DNA of 64,000 bases from Paramacrobiotus metropolitanus (taxonomy: Eukaryota > Tardigrada > Eutardigrada > Parachela > Macrobiotidae). The DNA is taken from contig NW_026570264.1 of the NCBI RefSeq assembly GCF_019649055.1, forward strand, positions 744,001 through 808,000. Direction: 5' to 3'. Under the pieces are notes generated by a model. It did not search any database and was not told the origin of the DNA. It worked only from the letters and a program-made list of their open reading frames with translations. A program made the position numbers and the translations under genes. Numbering within the stretch: position 1 is the first letter of the stretch; every line of letters starts with the position of its first letter. Shown here one piece after another: positions 1-14,100 of the stretch.

Positions 1-54
1 AAATTATTGCGCTACATAATTATCATCAGCATTTCCTCTTCGAAGGCATTCGAT

Positions 55-1909
55 TCAGAATTTAGCGTGCCGTTTAGAACGGCAGGTGAGCTGCGTCAAG
101 TTTACTGGTCGACGACAAAACGCTAACATAAATATTATGGGATCGATGACCGTTTGACAGTTAACAAGCAACGTAACGATATTATCGATTAATTCATTAT
201 ACTGATTTTGTAGCGGAACGACGACGAAAAAGACGGCATTGGGCGTCCAGAAGATCAGCAAGCTAGCGGTCAGCACAGTCAGCAGTACGTTGCTTTTATT
301 TTGTTTTGTGCGGTATCGTTGTCTCGTTACTGCTTCTGTAATAGTAATGCGCTGTACACTGAACATATTTTATGAATACGTTTAGGTCGATATTTTCACG
401 ACATACGTTACCTAATTCGACAGAATTATTGACACGTGATAACGATGTCATCGTGCTGACGGTTGGGATAACGCTGCAGACGATTCTCCTAGATCGGCGT
501 TTAGCGCACAGAACGTAAGGATACAGGATGGCGATGATCAGTAGCACGAAACATATGACTATCTGGTTAGTCAACATCCAGTCTTTTCGAGCAGATCCAC
601 TTGCTGCTGAATCGAGATTGCAAACATTCATCAGGTCATCCGTTGCCGGTCGATTAAATAAACCATCCAAAAGGACACCTGTGCAATGAGTCTACGGCAT
701 TTAAGCGTTACGGCGTTGTTGCATTTGATTGACTATCTGACTAAATATGTAAATCCCACGGTAAATTTGATTGCATTTTATTTTATCGCTGATTGATGTG
801 GTTAGAAACCGAAATCACAGCCTTAATAAAGACATGTTGAATACAGCCTTGAAAAAATTAAGTGTTACGCACTCAGTTAAACGGCACCGCTCTGCTGTAT
901 CATGTTTCAATGTTTTCTTATGAAGAGCGACTCTAGCGCGCAACAAGCAGAACAACGATAGTTGGCGGAAAAAAAGTACATTGCCAAAATACAATTTTAG
1001 TCAAATGCGATTTTGCTGTCCTCTTTTCCATTAAACTTTGTTTACTACATTGTTAAATTAAATTTCGCAAACGCGATATTACGCATATTATTATCCGAAT
1101 ACAAATTTATATTATTTTTTTACTATCCGAATACAAATTTTTCTCGGAAATGCAATATGGGCATTGGTTTTATAAAGTTGCTTTTTGTGTGGATGCAGAA
1201 ATGGACCGAACGCTTTTGTATGTGTGCCGATTGTCGACTGTGAGGTGCTTCTTTACAAAATCATCAAACAACATCTTTTCCGTGCGAAAATATTCAAATA
1301 TACAAGAGGCAAGAAAAACATTTTTTGTTTGCTTTTGGTAATTATAAGTGCTTACAAGTGCTGACTACAAGTGCTAGAATAGCGTGGTAACTTGTGGTGG
1401 TGATCAATGTATTGGTAATAATGTTTGGAATTCGGCTTACCAGGCGTAACCAGAACATGACCAGCTATCCAAGCTGCAACGATTAAGAAAATCGCAATTC
1501 GATGACCGTGGTACCGTCGGTAAAGAACGGGTACCGCCGCGGCACAGGCGCGATTAACCGTAATTACGAGGTGCAAAAAGGCTTGCACGGTGGGAAGAAC
1601 CCAGATGGCGTACAAATAAACCATACAAGTATACCATCCTAGAAACCACACTGAATAAACACTGTTCATTATATCGAACGAGCTTCCCAAGCCGGTATAC
1701 AGGAGATTGGCAGCCATTAGTGCAATAACGTAAGTGCAGAAACAATTCCCAGAAGTGTGGTATCTGATGGCGAAAACAACGATTCCCACGGAATTCGCCG
1801 ATAAGGACAGTATGACGCTTATTACAGACATTATTGTCATACAGCTCCAGTGCGCTTCCATTGCGTTGAACGACGAGTTCAAAAAATTACTAACGTTGCT
1901 GCCGTTCAT
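55..1909 (-). CDS. Rhodopsin-like seven-transmembrane GPCR, three exons
   Basis: I join exons 1909-1441, 678-412 and 335-55. Both introns (762 and 76 bp) have GT-AG ends (donors G|GTAAGC and AG|GTAACG, acceptors GCACAG and TTACTATTACAG) and both are phase 1. The product is about 338 residues. The N-terminus carries three N-glycosylation sequons (NGS, NVS, NSS). TM1-TM4 lie in exon 1, extracellular loop 2 and TM5 in exon 2, TM6-TM7 in exon 3. A cysteine before TM3 (WYTC) and one in loop 2 (NVC) can form the usual disulfide. The DRY box is replaced by NRA, TM6 keeps FWTP, and TM7 has DPIIF in place of NPxxY. The ligand is unknown. It looks intact. The start codon is only 58 bp from the tip of the large inserted element, so its promoter may be displaced. 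Confidence 0.8.
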
Positions 1910-1961
1910 TCTAACAGCCGTGAGAGTGTGTAAACTAAATATTAAAGTATCAATATGAAGG

Positions 1962-1967
1962 AACGTA
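1962..1967. repeat. Left target-site duplication AACGTA
   Basis: AACGTA directly precedes the left TIR tip (TGTAACCGAC) and is repeated exactly after the right tip at 21678-21683. A 6-bp duplication is expected from a staggered-cut transposase or integrase. Confidence 0.85.
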
Positions 1968-2127
1968 TGTAACCGACTAAAACGTCCGGACGACCAAGAC
2001 GTCCGGCGGACGTTTTAGTCGTTAAACCGACCAAACCGTCCGGGGGCCAAAAAAACGTCCGCCGTAAATTTTGCCCACTCAAAAATTTTTGCATTCTCGA
2101 TGTGACCTGAAGCTTCTGAGAGCGTCT
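1968..2127 (+). repeat. Left terminal inverted repeat, 160 bp unique portion
   Basis: It is identical by eye to the reverse complement of 21518-21677. It contains related 16-mers: CGACTAAAACGTCCGG (1974-1989), CGACCAAGACGTCCGG (1991-2006), a 15-base inverted copy of the first (2007-2021) and CGACCAAACCGTCCGG (2028-2043). Copies 1 and 3 form a hairpin stem, and ACGTCCGGCGGACGT (1999-2013) is palindromic. These are candidate transposase-binding sites (inference). The homology between the two ends continues into the array for roughly seven satellite units, about 370 bp in all. Confidence 0.88.
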
Positions 2128-5100
2128 CAGCCCGGACACTTTGGTCGGAGCACTATTTCAGCCCGGACACGTTGGTCGGAGCACTATTTCAGCCCGGACA
2201 CTTTGGTCGGAGCACTATTTCAGCCCGGACACTTTGGTCGGAGGACTATTTCAGCCCGGACACTTTGGTCGGAGCACTATTTCAGCCCGGACACTTTGGT
2301 CGGAGCACTATTTCAGCCCGGACACTTTGGTCGGAGCACTATTTCTGCCCGGACACTTTGGTCTGAGCACTATTTCAGCCCGGACACTTTGGTCGGAGCA
2401 CTATTTCAGCCCGGACACTTTGGTCGGAGCACTATATCAGCCCGGACACTTTGGTCGGAGCACTATTTCAGCCCGGACACTTTGGTCTGAGCGCTATTTG
2501 AGCCCGGACACTTTGGTCGGAGCACTATTTGGACCCGGACACTTTGGTCGGAGCAATATTTCAGCCCGGACACTTTGGTCGGAGCACTATTTCAGCCCGG
2601 ACACTTTGGTCGGAGCACTGTTTCAGCCCGGACACTTTGGTCGGAGCACTATTTCTGCCCGGACACTTTGGTCTGGGCACTATTTCAACCCGGACACTTT
2701 GGTCGGAGCACTATTTTGACCCGGACACTTTGGTCGGAGCACTATTTGGACCCGGACACTTTGGTCGGAGCAATATTTCAGCCCGGACACTTTGGCCGGA
2801 GCACTATTCAGCCCGGACACTTTGGTCGGAGCACTGTTTCAGCCCGGACACTTTGGTCGGAGCACTATTTCTGCCCGGACACTTTGGTCTGGGCACTATT
2901 TCAGCCCGGACACTTTGGTCGGAGCACTATTTTGACCCGGACACTTTGGTCGGAGCACTATTTGGACCCGGACACTTTGGTCGGAGCAATATTTCAGCCC
3001 GGACACTTTGGTCGGAGCAATATTTCAGCCCGGACACTTTGGTCGGAGCACTATTTCAGCCCGGACACTTTGGTCGGAGCACTGTTTCAGCCCGGACACT
3101 TTGGTCGGAGCACTGTTTCAGCCCGGACACTTTGGTCGGAGCACTATTTCAGCCCGGACACTTTGGTCGGAGGACTATTTCAGCCCGGACACTTTGGTCG
3201 GAGCACTATTTCAGCCCGGACACTTTGGTCGGAGCACTGTTTCTGCCCGGACACTTTGGTCTGAGCACTATTTCAGCCCGGACACTTTGGTCGGAGCACT
3301 TTTTTGACCCGGACACTTTGGTCGGAGCACTATTTTGACCCGGACACTTTGGTCGGAGCACTATTTGGACCCGGACACTTTGGTCGGAGCAATATTTCAG
3401 CCCGGACACTTTGGTCGGAGCACTATTTCAGCCCGGACACTTTGGTCGGAGCACTATTTGGACCCGGACACTTTGGTCGGAGCACTATTTCAGCCCGGAC
3501 ACTTTGGTCGGAGCACCATTTCAGCCCGGACACTTTGGTCGGAGCACTATTTCTGCCCGGACACTTTGGTCTGAGCACTATTTCAGCCCGGACACTTTGG
3601 TCGGAGCACTATTTCAGCCCGGACACTTTGGTCAGACACTATATCAGCCCGGACACTTTGGTCGGAGCACTATTTCAGCCCGGACACTTTGGTCTGAGCA
3701 CTATTTCAGCCCGGACACTTTGGTCGGAGCACTATTTGGACCCGGACACTTTGGTCGGAGCAATATTTCAGCCCGGACACTTTGGTCGGAGCACTATTTC
3801 AGCCCGGACACTTTGGTCGGAGCACTGTTTCAGCCCGGACACTTTGGTCGGAGCACTATTTCTGCCCGGACACTTTGGTCTGGGCACTATTTCAGCCCGG
3901 ACACTTTGGTCGGAGCACTATTTTGACCCGGACACTTTGGTCGGAGCACTATTTGGACCCGGACACTTTGGTCGGAGCAATATTTCAGCCCGGACACTTT
4001 GGTCGGAGCACTATTTCAGCCCGGACACTTTGGTCGGAGCACTGTTTCAGCCCGGACACTTTGGTCGGAGCACTATTTCTGCCCGGACACTTTGGTCTGG
4101 GCACTATTTCAGCCCGGACACTTTGGTCGGAGCACTATTTGACCCGGACACTTTGGTCGGAGCACTATTTGGCCCCGGACACTTTGGTCGGAGCAATATT
4201 TCAGCCCGGACACTTTGGTCGGAGCAATATTTCAGCCCGGACACTTTGGTCGGAGCACTATTTCAGCCCGGACACTTTGGTCGGAGCACTGTTTCAGCCC
4301 GGACACTTTGGTCGGAGCACTATATCAGCCCGGACACTTTGGTCGGAGCACTATTTCAGCCCGGACACTTTGGTCGGAGCACTGTTTTGACCGGACACTT
4401 TGGTCTGAGCACTATTTCTGCCCGGACACTTTGGTCGGAGCACTATTTGACCCGGACACTTTGGTCGGAGCACTATTTCTGCCCGGACACTTTGGTCGGA
4501 GCACTATTTCAGCCCGGACACTTTGGTCGGAGCACTATTTCTGCCCGGACACTTTGGTCTGAGCACTATTTCAGCCCGGACACTTTGGTCGGAGCACTAT
4601 TTGACCCGGACACTTTGGTCGGAGCACTATTTGGACCCGGACACTTTGGTCGGAGCAATATTTCAGCCCGGACACTTTGGTCGGAGCTCTATTTCAGCCC
4701 GGACACTTTGGTCGGAGCACTATTTCAGCCCGGACACTTTGGTCGGAGCACTATTTCAGCCCGGACACTTTGGTCGGAGCACTATTTCAGCCCGGACACT
4801 TTGGTCGGAGCACTATTTCAGCCCGGACACTTTGGTCGGAGCACTATTTCAGCCCGGACACTTTGGTCAGACACTATTTCAGCCCGGACACTTTGGTCGG
4901 AGCACTATTTCAGCCCGGACACTTTGGTCGGAGCACTATTTCAGCCCGGACACTTTGGTCGGAGCACCATTTCAGCCCGGACACTTTGGTCGGAGCACTA
5001 TTTCTGCCCGGACACTTTGGTCTGAGCACTATTTCAGCCCGGACACTTTGGTCGGAGCACTATTTCAGCCCGGACACTTTGGTCAGACACTATATCAGCC

Positions 5101-8100
5101 CGGACACTTTGGTCGGAGCACTATTTCAGCCCGGACACTTTGGTCGGAGCACTATTTCAGCCCGGACACTTTGGTCGGAGCACTATTTCAGCCCGGACAC
5201 TTTGGTCGGAGCACTATTTCAGCCCGGACACTTTGGTCGGAGCACCATTTCAGCCCGGACACTTTGGTCGGAGCACTATTTCTGCCCGGACACTTTGGTC
5301 TGAGCACTATTTCAGCCCGGACACTTTGGTCGGAGCACTATTTCAGCCCGGACACTTTGGTCGGAGCACTATATCAGCCCGGACACTTTGGTCGGAGCAC
5401 TATTTCAGCCCGGACACTTTGGTCTGAGCGCTATTTGAGCCCGGACACTTTGGTCGGAGCACTATTTGGACCCGGACACTTTGGTCGGAGCACCATTTCA
5501 GCCCGGACACTTTGGTCGGAGCACTATTTCTGCCCGGACACTTTGGTCTGAGCACTATTTCAGCCCGGACACTTTGGTCGGAGCACTATTTCAGCCCGGA
5601 CACTTTGGTCGGAGCACTATATCAGCCCGGACACTTTGGGCGGAGCACTATTTCAGCCCGGACACTTTGGTCTGAGCGCTATTTGAGCCCGGACACTTTG
5701 GTCGGAGCACTATTTGGACCCGGACACTTTGGTCGGAGCAATATTTCAGCCCGGACACTTTGGTCGGAGCACTATTTCAGCCCGGACACTTTGGTCGGAG
5801 CACTGTTTCAGCCCGGACACTTTGGTCAGACACTATTTCTGCCCGGACACTTTGGTCTGGGCACTATTTCAGCCCGGACACTTTGGTCGGAGCACTATTT
5901 GACCCGGACACTTTGGTCGGAGCACTATTTGGACCCGGACACTTTGGTCGGAGCAATATTTCAGCCCGGACACTTTGGTCGGAGCACTATTTCAGCCCGG
6001 ACACTTTGGTCGGAGCACTGTTTCAGCCCGGACACTTTGGTCGGAGCACTATTTCTGCCCGGACACTTTGGTCTGGGCACTATTTCAACCCGGACACTTT
6101 GGTCGGAGCACTATTTTGACCCGGACACTTTGGTCGGAGCACTATTTGGACCCGGACACTTTGGTCGGAGCAATATTTCAGCCCGGACACTTTGGTCGGA
6201 GCAATATTTCAGCCCGGACACTTTGGTCGGAGCACTATTTCAGCCCGGACACTTTGGTCGGAGCACTGTTTCAGCCCGGACACTTTGGTCGGAGCACTAT
6301 ATCAGCCCGGACACTTTGGTCGGAGCACTATTTCAGCCCGGACACTTTGGTCGGAGCACTGTTTTGACCGGACACTTTGGTCTGAGCACTATTTCTGCCC
6401 GGACACTTTGGTCGGAGCACTATTTTGACCCGGACACTTTGGTCGGAGCACTATTTCTGCCCGGACACTTTGGTCGGAGCACTATTTCAGCCCGGACACT
6501 TTGGTCGGAGCACTATTTCAGCCCGGACACTTTGGTCGGAGCACTATATCAGCCCGGACACTTTGGTCGGAGCACTATTTCAGCCCGGACACTTTGGTCT
6601 GAGCGCTATTTGAGCCCGGACACTTTGGTCGGAGCACTATTTGGACCCGGACACTTTGGTCGGAGCAATATTTCAGCCCGGACACTTTGGTCGGAGCACT
6701 ATTTCAGCCCGGACACTTTGGTCGGAGCACTGTTTTGACCGGACACTTTGGTCTGAGCACTATTTCTGCCCGGACACTTTGGTCGGAGCACTATTTTGAC
6801 CCGGACACTTTGGTCGGAGCACTATTTCTGCCCGGACACTTTGGTCGGAGCACTATTTCAGCCCGGACACTTTGGTCGGAGCACTATTTCAGCCCGGACA
6901 CTTTGGTCGGAGCACTATATCAGCCCGGACACTTTGGTCGGAGCACTATTTCAGCCCGGACACTTTGGTCTGAGCGCTATTTGAGCCCGGACACTTTGGT
7001 CGGAGCACTATTTGGACCCGGACACTTTGGTCGGAGCAATATTTCAGCCCGGACACTTTGGTCGGAGCACTATTTCAGCCCGGACACTTTGGTCGGAGCA
7101 CTGTTTCAGCCCGGACACTTTGGTCGGAGCACTATTTCTGCCCGGACACTTTGGTCTGGGCACTATTTCAACCGGACACTTTGGTCGGAGCACTATTTTG
7201 ACCCGGACACTTTGGTCGGAGCACTATTTGGACCCGGACACTTTGGTCGGAGCAATATTTCAGCCCGGACACTTTGGCCGGAGCACTATTCAGCCCGGAC
7301 ACTTTGGTCGGAGCACTGTTTCAGCCCGGACACTTTGGTCGGAGCACTATTTCTGCCCGGACACTTTGGTCTGGGCACTATTTCAACCCGGACACTTTGG
7401 TCAGACACTATTTTGACCCGGACACTTTGGTCGGAGCACTATTTGGACCCGGACACTTTGGTCGGAGCAATATTTCAGCCCGGACACTTTGGTCGGAGCA
7501 ATATTTCAGCCCGGACACTTTGGTCGGAGCACTATTTCAGCCCGGACACTTTGGTCGGAGCACTGTTTCAGCCCGGACACTTTGGTCAGACACTGTTTCA
7601 GCCGGACACTTTGGTCGGAGCACTATTTCAGCCCGGACACTTTGGTCGGAGGACTATTTCAGCCCGGACACTTTGGTCAGACACTATTTCAGCCCGGACA
7701 CTTTGGTCAGACACTGTTTCTGCCCGGACACTTTGGTCTGAGCACTATTTCAGCCCGGACACTTTGGTCGGAGCACTTTTTGACCCGGACACTTTGGTCG
7801 GAGCACTATTTTGACCCGGACACTTTGGTCGGAGCACTATTTGGACCCGGACACTTTGGTCGGAGCAATATTTCAGCCCGGACACTTTGGTCGGAGCACT
7901 ATTTCAGCCCGGACACTTTGGTCGGAGCACTATTTGGACCCGGACACTTTGGTCGGAGCACTATTTCAGCCCGGACACTTTGGTCGGAGCACCATTTCAG
8001 CCCGGACACTTTGGTCGGAGCACTATTTCTGCCCGGACACTTTGGTCTGAGCACTATTTCAGCCCGGACACTTTGGTCGGAGCACTATTTCAGCCCGGAC

Positions 8101-11100
8101 ACTTTGGTCGGAGCACTATATCAGCCCGGACACTTTGGTCGGAGCACTATTTCAGCCCGGACACTTTGGTCTGAGCGCTATTTGAGCCCGGACACTTTGG
8201 TCGGAGCACTATTTGGACCCGGACACTTTGGTCGGAGCAATATTTCAGCCCGGACACTTTGGTCGGAGCACTATTTCAGCCCGGACACTTTGGTCGGAGC
8301 ACTGTTTCAGCCCGGACACTTTGGTCGGAGCACTATTTCTGCCCGGACACTTTGGTCTGGGCACTATTTCAGCCCGGACACTTTGGTCGGAGCACTATTT
8401 TGACCCGGACACTTTGGTCGGAGCACTATTTGGACCCGGACACTTTGGTCGGAGCAATATTTCAGCCCGGACACTTTGGTCGGAGCACTATTTCAGCCCG
8501 GACACTTTGGTCGGAGCACTGTTTCAGCCCGGACACTTTGGTCGGAGCACTATTTCTGCCCGGACACTTTGGTCTGGGCACTATTTCAGCCGGACACTTT
8601 GGTCGGAGCACTATTTTGACCCGGACACTTTGGTCGGAGCACTATTTGGACCCGGACACTTTGGTCGGAGCAATATTTCAGCCCGGACACTTTGGTCGGA
8701 GCAATATTTCAGCCCGGACACTTTGGTCGGAGCACTATTTCAGCCCGGACACTTTGGTCGGAGCACTGTTTCAGCCCGGACACTTTGGTCGGAGCACTAT
8801 ATCAGCCCGGACACTTTGGTCGGAGCACTATTTCAGCCCGGACACTTTGGTCGGAGCACTGTTTTGACCGGACACTTTGGTCTGAGCACTATTTCTGCCC
8901 GGACACTTTGGTCGGAGCACTATTTTGACCCGGACACTTTGGTCGGAGCACTATTTCTGCCCGGACACTTTGGTCGGAGCACTATTTCAGCCCGGACACT
9001 TTGGTCGGAGCACTATTTCTGCCCGGACACTTTGGTCTGAGCACTATTTCAGCCCGGACACTTTGGTCGGAGCACTATTTTGACCCGGACACTTTGGTCG
9101 GAGCACTATTTGGACCCGGACACTTTGGTCGGAGCAATATTTCAGCCCGGACACTTTGGTCGGAGCTCTATTTCAGCCCGGACACTTTGGTCGGAGCACT
9201 ATTTCAGCCCGGACACTTTGGTCGGAGCACTATTTCAGCCCGGACACTTTGGTCGGAGCACTATTTCTGCCCGGACACTTTGGTCTGAGCACTATTTTGA
9301 CCCGGACACTTTGGTCGGAGCACTATTTTGACCCGGACACTTTGGTCGGAGCACTATTTGGACCCGGACACTTTGGTCGGAGCAATATTTCAGCCCGGAC
9401 ACTTTGGTCGGAGCACTATTTCAGCCCGGACACTTTGGTCGGAGCACTATTTCAGCCCGGACACTTTGGTCGGAGCACTATTTCAGCCCGGACACTTTGG
9501 TCGGAGCACTATTTCAGCCCGGACACTTTGGTCGGAGCACTATTTCAACCCGGACACTTTGGTCGGAGCACTATTTCAGCCCGGACACTTTGGTCGGAGC
9601 ACTATTTCAGCCCGGACACTTTGGTCGGAGCACCATTTCAGCCCGGACACTTTGGTCGGAGCACTATTTCTGCCCGGACACTTTGGTCTGAGCACTATTT
9701 CAGCCCGGACACTTTGGTCGGAGCACTATTTCAGCCCGGACACTTTGGTCGGAGCACTATATCAGCCCGGACACTTTGGTCGGAGCACTATTTCAGCCCG
9801 GACACTTTGGTCGGAGCACTATTTCAGCCCGGACACTTTGGTCGGAGCACTATTTCAGCCCGGACACTTTGGTCGGAGCACTATTTCAGCCCGGACACTT
9901 TGGTCGGAGCACCATTTCAGCCCGGACACTTTGGTCGGAGCACTATTTCTGCCCGGACACTTTGGTCTGAGCACTATTTCAGCCCGGACACTTTGGTCGG
10001 AGCACTATTTCAGCCCGGACACTTTGGTCGGAGCACTATATCAGCCCGGACACTTTGGTCGGAGCACTATTTCAGCCCGGACACTTTGGTCTGAGCGCTA
10101 TTTGAGCCCGGACACTTTGGTCGGAGCACTATTTGGACCCGGACACTTTGGTCGGAGCACCATTTCAGCCCGGACACTTTGGTCGGAGCACTATTTCTGC
10201 CCGGACACTTTGGTCTGAGCACTATTTCAGCCCGGACACTTTGGTCGGAGCACTATTTCAGCCCGGACACTTTGGTCGGAGCACTATATCAGCCCGGACA
10301 CTTTGGTCGGAGCACTATTTCAGCCCGGACACTTTGGTCTGAGCGCTATTTGAGCCCGGACACTTTGGTCGGAGCACTATTTGGACCCGGACACTTTGGT
10401 CGGAGCAATATTTCAGCCCGGACACTTTGGTCGGAGCACTATTTCAGCCCGGACACTTTGGTCGGAGCACTGTTTCAGCCCGGACACTTTGGTCGGAGCA
10501 CTATTTCTGCCCGGACACTTTGGTCTGGGCACTATTTCAGCCCGGACACTTTGGTCGGAGCACTATTTTGACCCGGACACTTTGGTCGGAGCACTATTTG
10601 GACCCGGACACTTTGGTCGGAGCAATATTTCAGCCCGGACACTTTGGTCGGAGCACTATTTCAGCCCGGACACTTTGGTCGGAGCACTGTTTCAGCCCGG
10701 ACACTTTGGTCGGAGCACTATTTCTGCCCGGACACTTTGGTCTGGGCACTATTTCAGCCCGGACACTTTGGTCGGAGCACTATTTTGACCCGGACACTTT
10801 GGTCGGAGCACTATTTGGACCCGGACACTTTGGTCGGAGCAATATTTCAGCCCGGACCCTTTGGTCGGAGCAATATTTCAGCCCGGACACTTTGGTCGGA
10901 GCACTATTTCAGCCCGGACACTTTGGTCGGAGCACTGTTTCAGCCCGGACACTTTGGTCGGAGCACTATATCAGCCCGGACACTTTGGTCGGAGCACTAT
11001 TTCAGCCCGGACACTTTGGTCGGAGCACTATTTGGACCCGGACACTTTGGTCGGAGCAATATTTCAGCCCGGACCCTTTGGTCGGAGCAATATTTCAGCC

Positions 11101-14100
11101 CGGACACTTTGGTCGGAGCACTATTTCAGCCCGGACACTTTGGTCGGAGCACTGTTTCAGCCCGGACACTTTGGTCGGAGCACTATATCAGCCCGGACAC
11201 TTTGGTCGGAGCACTATTTCAGCCCGGACACTTTGGTCGGAGCACTATTTCTGCCCGGACACTTTGGTCTGAGCACTATTTCAGCCCGGACACTTTGGTC
11301 GGAGCACTATTTTGACCCGGACACTTTGGTCGGAGCACTATTTGGACCCGGACACTTTGGTCGGAGCAATATTTCAGCCCGGACACTTTGGTCGGAGCTC
11401 TATTTCAGCCCGGACACTTTGGTCGGAGCACTATTTCAGCCCGGACACTTTGGTCGGAGCACTATTTCAGCCCGGACACTTTGGTCGGAGCACTATTTCA
11501 GCCCGGACACTTTGGTCGGAGCACTATTTCAGCCCGGACACTTTGGTCGGAGCACTATTTCAGCCCGGACACTTTGGTCGGAGCACTATTTCAGCCCGGA
11601 CACTTTGGTCGGAGCACTATTTCAGCCCGGACACTTTGGTCGGAGCACTATTTCAGCCCGGACACTTTGGTCGGAGCACCATTTCAGCCCGGACACTTTG
11701 GTCGGAGCACTATTTCTGCCCGGACACTTTGGTCTGAGCACTATTTCAGCCCGGACACTTTGGTCGGAGCACTATTTCAGCCCGGACACTTTGGTCGGAG
11801 CACTATATCAGCCCGGACACTTTGGTCGGAGCACTATTTCAGCCCGGACACTTTGGTCTGAGCGCTATTTGAGCCCGGACACTTTGGTCGGAGCACTATT
11901 TGGACCCGGACACTTTGGTCGGAGCAATATTTCAGCCCGGACACTTTGGTCGGAGCACTATTTCAGCCCGGACACTTTGGTCGGAGCACTGTTTCAGCCC
12001 GGACACTTTGGTCGGAGCACTATTTCTGCCCGGACACTTTGGTCTGGGCACTATTTCAGCCCGGACACTTTGGTCGGAGCACTATTTTGACCCGGACACT
12101 TTGGTCGGAGCACTATTTGGACCCGGACACTTTGGTCGGAGCAATATTTCAGCCCGGACACTTTGGTCGGAGCACTGTTTCAGCCCGGACACTTTGGTCG
12201 GAGCACTATTTCTGCCCGGACACTTTGGTCTGGGCACTATTTCAGCCCGGACACTTTGGTCGGAGCACTATTTTGACCCGGACACTTTGGTCGGAGCACT
12301 ATTTGGACCCGGACACTTTGGTCGGAGCAATATTTCAGCCCGGACACTTTGGTCGGAGCAATATTTCAGCCCGGACACTTTGGTCGGAGCACTATTTCAG
12401 CCCGGACACTTTGGTCGGAGCACTGTTTCAGCCCGGACACTTTGGTCGGAGCACTATATCAGCCCGGACACTTTGGTCGGAGCACTATTTCAGCCCGGAC
12501 ACTTTGGTCGGAGCACTGTTTTGACCGGACACTTTGGTCTGAGCACTATTTCTGCCCGGACACTTTGGTCGGAGCACTATTTTGACCCGGACACTTTGGT
12601 CGGAGCACTATTTCTGCCCGGACACTTTGGTCGGAGCACTATTTCAGCCCGGACACTTTGGTCGGAGCACTATTTCTGCCCGGACACTTTGGTCTGAGCA
12701 CTATTTCAGCCCGGACAATTTGGTCGGAGCACTATTTTGACCCGGACACTTTGGTCGGAGCACTATTTGGACCCGGACACTTTGGTCGGAGCAATATTTC
12801 AGCCCGGACACTTTGGTCGGAGCTCTATTTCAGCCCGGACACTTTGGTCGGAGCACTATTTCAGCCCGGACACTTTGGTCGGAGCACTATTTCAGCCCGG
12901 ACACTTTGGTCGGAGCACTATATCAGCCCGGACACTTTGGTCGGAGCACTATTTCAGCCCGGACACTTTGGTCTGAGCGCTATTTGAGCCCGGACACTTT
13001 GGTCGGAGCACTATTTGGACCCGGACACTTTGGTCGGAGCAATATTTCAGCCCGGACACTTTGGTCGGAGCACTATTTCTGCCCGGACACTTTGGTCGGA
13101 GCACTATTTCAGCCCGGACACTTTGGTCGGAGCACTATTTCTGCCCGGACACTTTGGTCTGAGCACTATTTCAGCCCGGACACTTTGGTCGGAGCACTAT
13201 TTTGACCCGGACACTTTGGTCGGAGCACTATTTGGACCCGGACACTTTGGTCGGAGCACCATTTCAGCCCGGACACTTTGGTCGGAGCACTATTTCTGCC
13301 CGGACACTTTGGTCTGAGCACTATTTCAGCCCGGACACTTTGGTCGGAGCACTATTTCAGCCCGGACACTTTGGTCGGAGCACTATATCAGCCCGGACAC
13401 TTTGGTCGGAGCACTATTTCAGCCCGGACACTTTGGTCTGAGCGCTATTTGAGCCCGGACACTTTGGTCGGAGCACTATTTGGACCCGGACACTTTGGTC
13501 GGAGCAATATTTCAGCCCGGACACTTTGGTCGGAGCACTATTTCAGCCCGGACACTTTGGTCGGAGCACTGTTTCAGCCCGGACACTTTGGTCGGAGCAC
13601 TATTTCTGCCCGGACACTTTGGTCTGGGCACTATTTCAACCCGGACACTTTGGTCGGAGCACTATTTTGACCCGGACACTTTGGTCGGAGCACTATTTGG
13701 ACCCGGACACTTTGGTCGGAGCAATATTTCAGCCCGGACACTTTGGTCGGAGCACTGTTTCAGCCCGGACACTTTGGTCGGAGCACTATTTCTGCCCGGA
13801 CACTTTGGTCTGGGCACTATTTCAGCCCGGACACTTTGGTCGGAGCACTATTTTGACCCGGACACTTTGGTCGGAGCACTATTTGGACCCGGACACTTTG
13901 GTCGGAGCAATATTTCAGCCCGGACACTTTGGTCGGAGCAATATTTCAGCCCGGACACTTTGGTCGGAGCACTATTTCAGCCCGGACACTTTGGTCGGAG
14001 CACTGTTTCAGCCCGGACACTTTGGTCGGAGCACTATATCAGCCCGGACACTTTGGTCGGAGCACTATTTCAGCCCGGACACTTTGGTCGGAGCACTGTT

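Noticed and set aside
336-411. Frameshift in the GPCR between TM5 and TM6
   Set aside because: A 76-bp GT-AG intron (AG|GTAACG to TTACTATTACAG) restores the frame exactly, so no lesion is needed.
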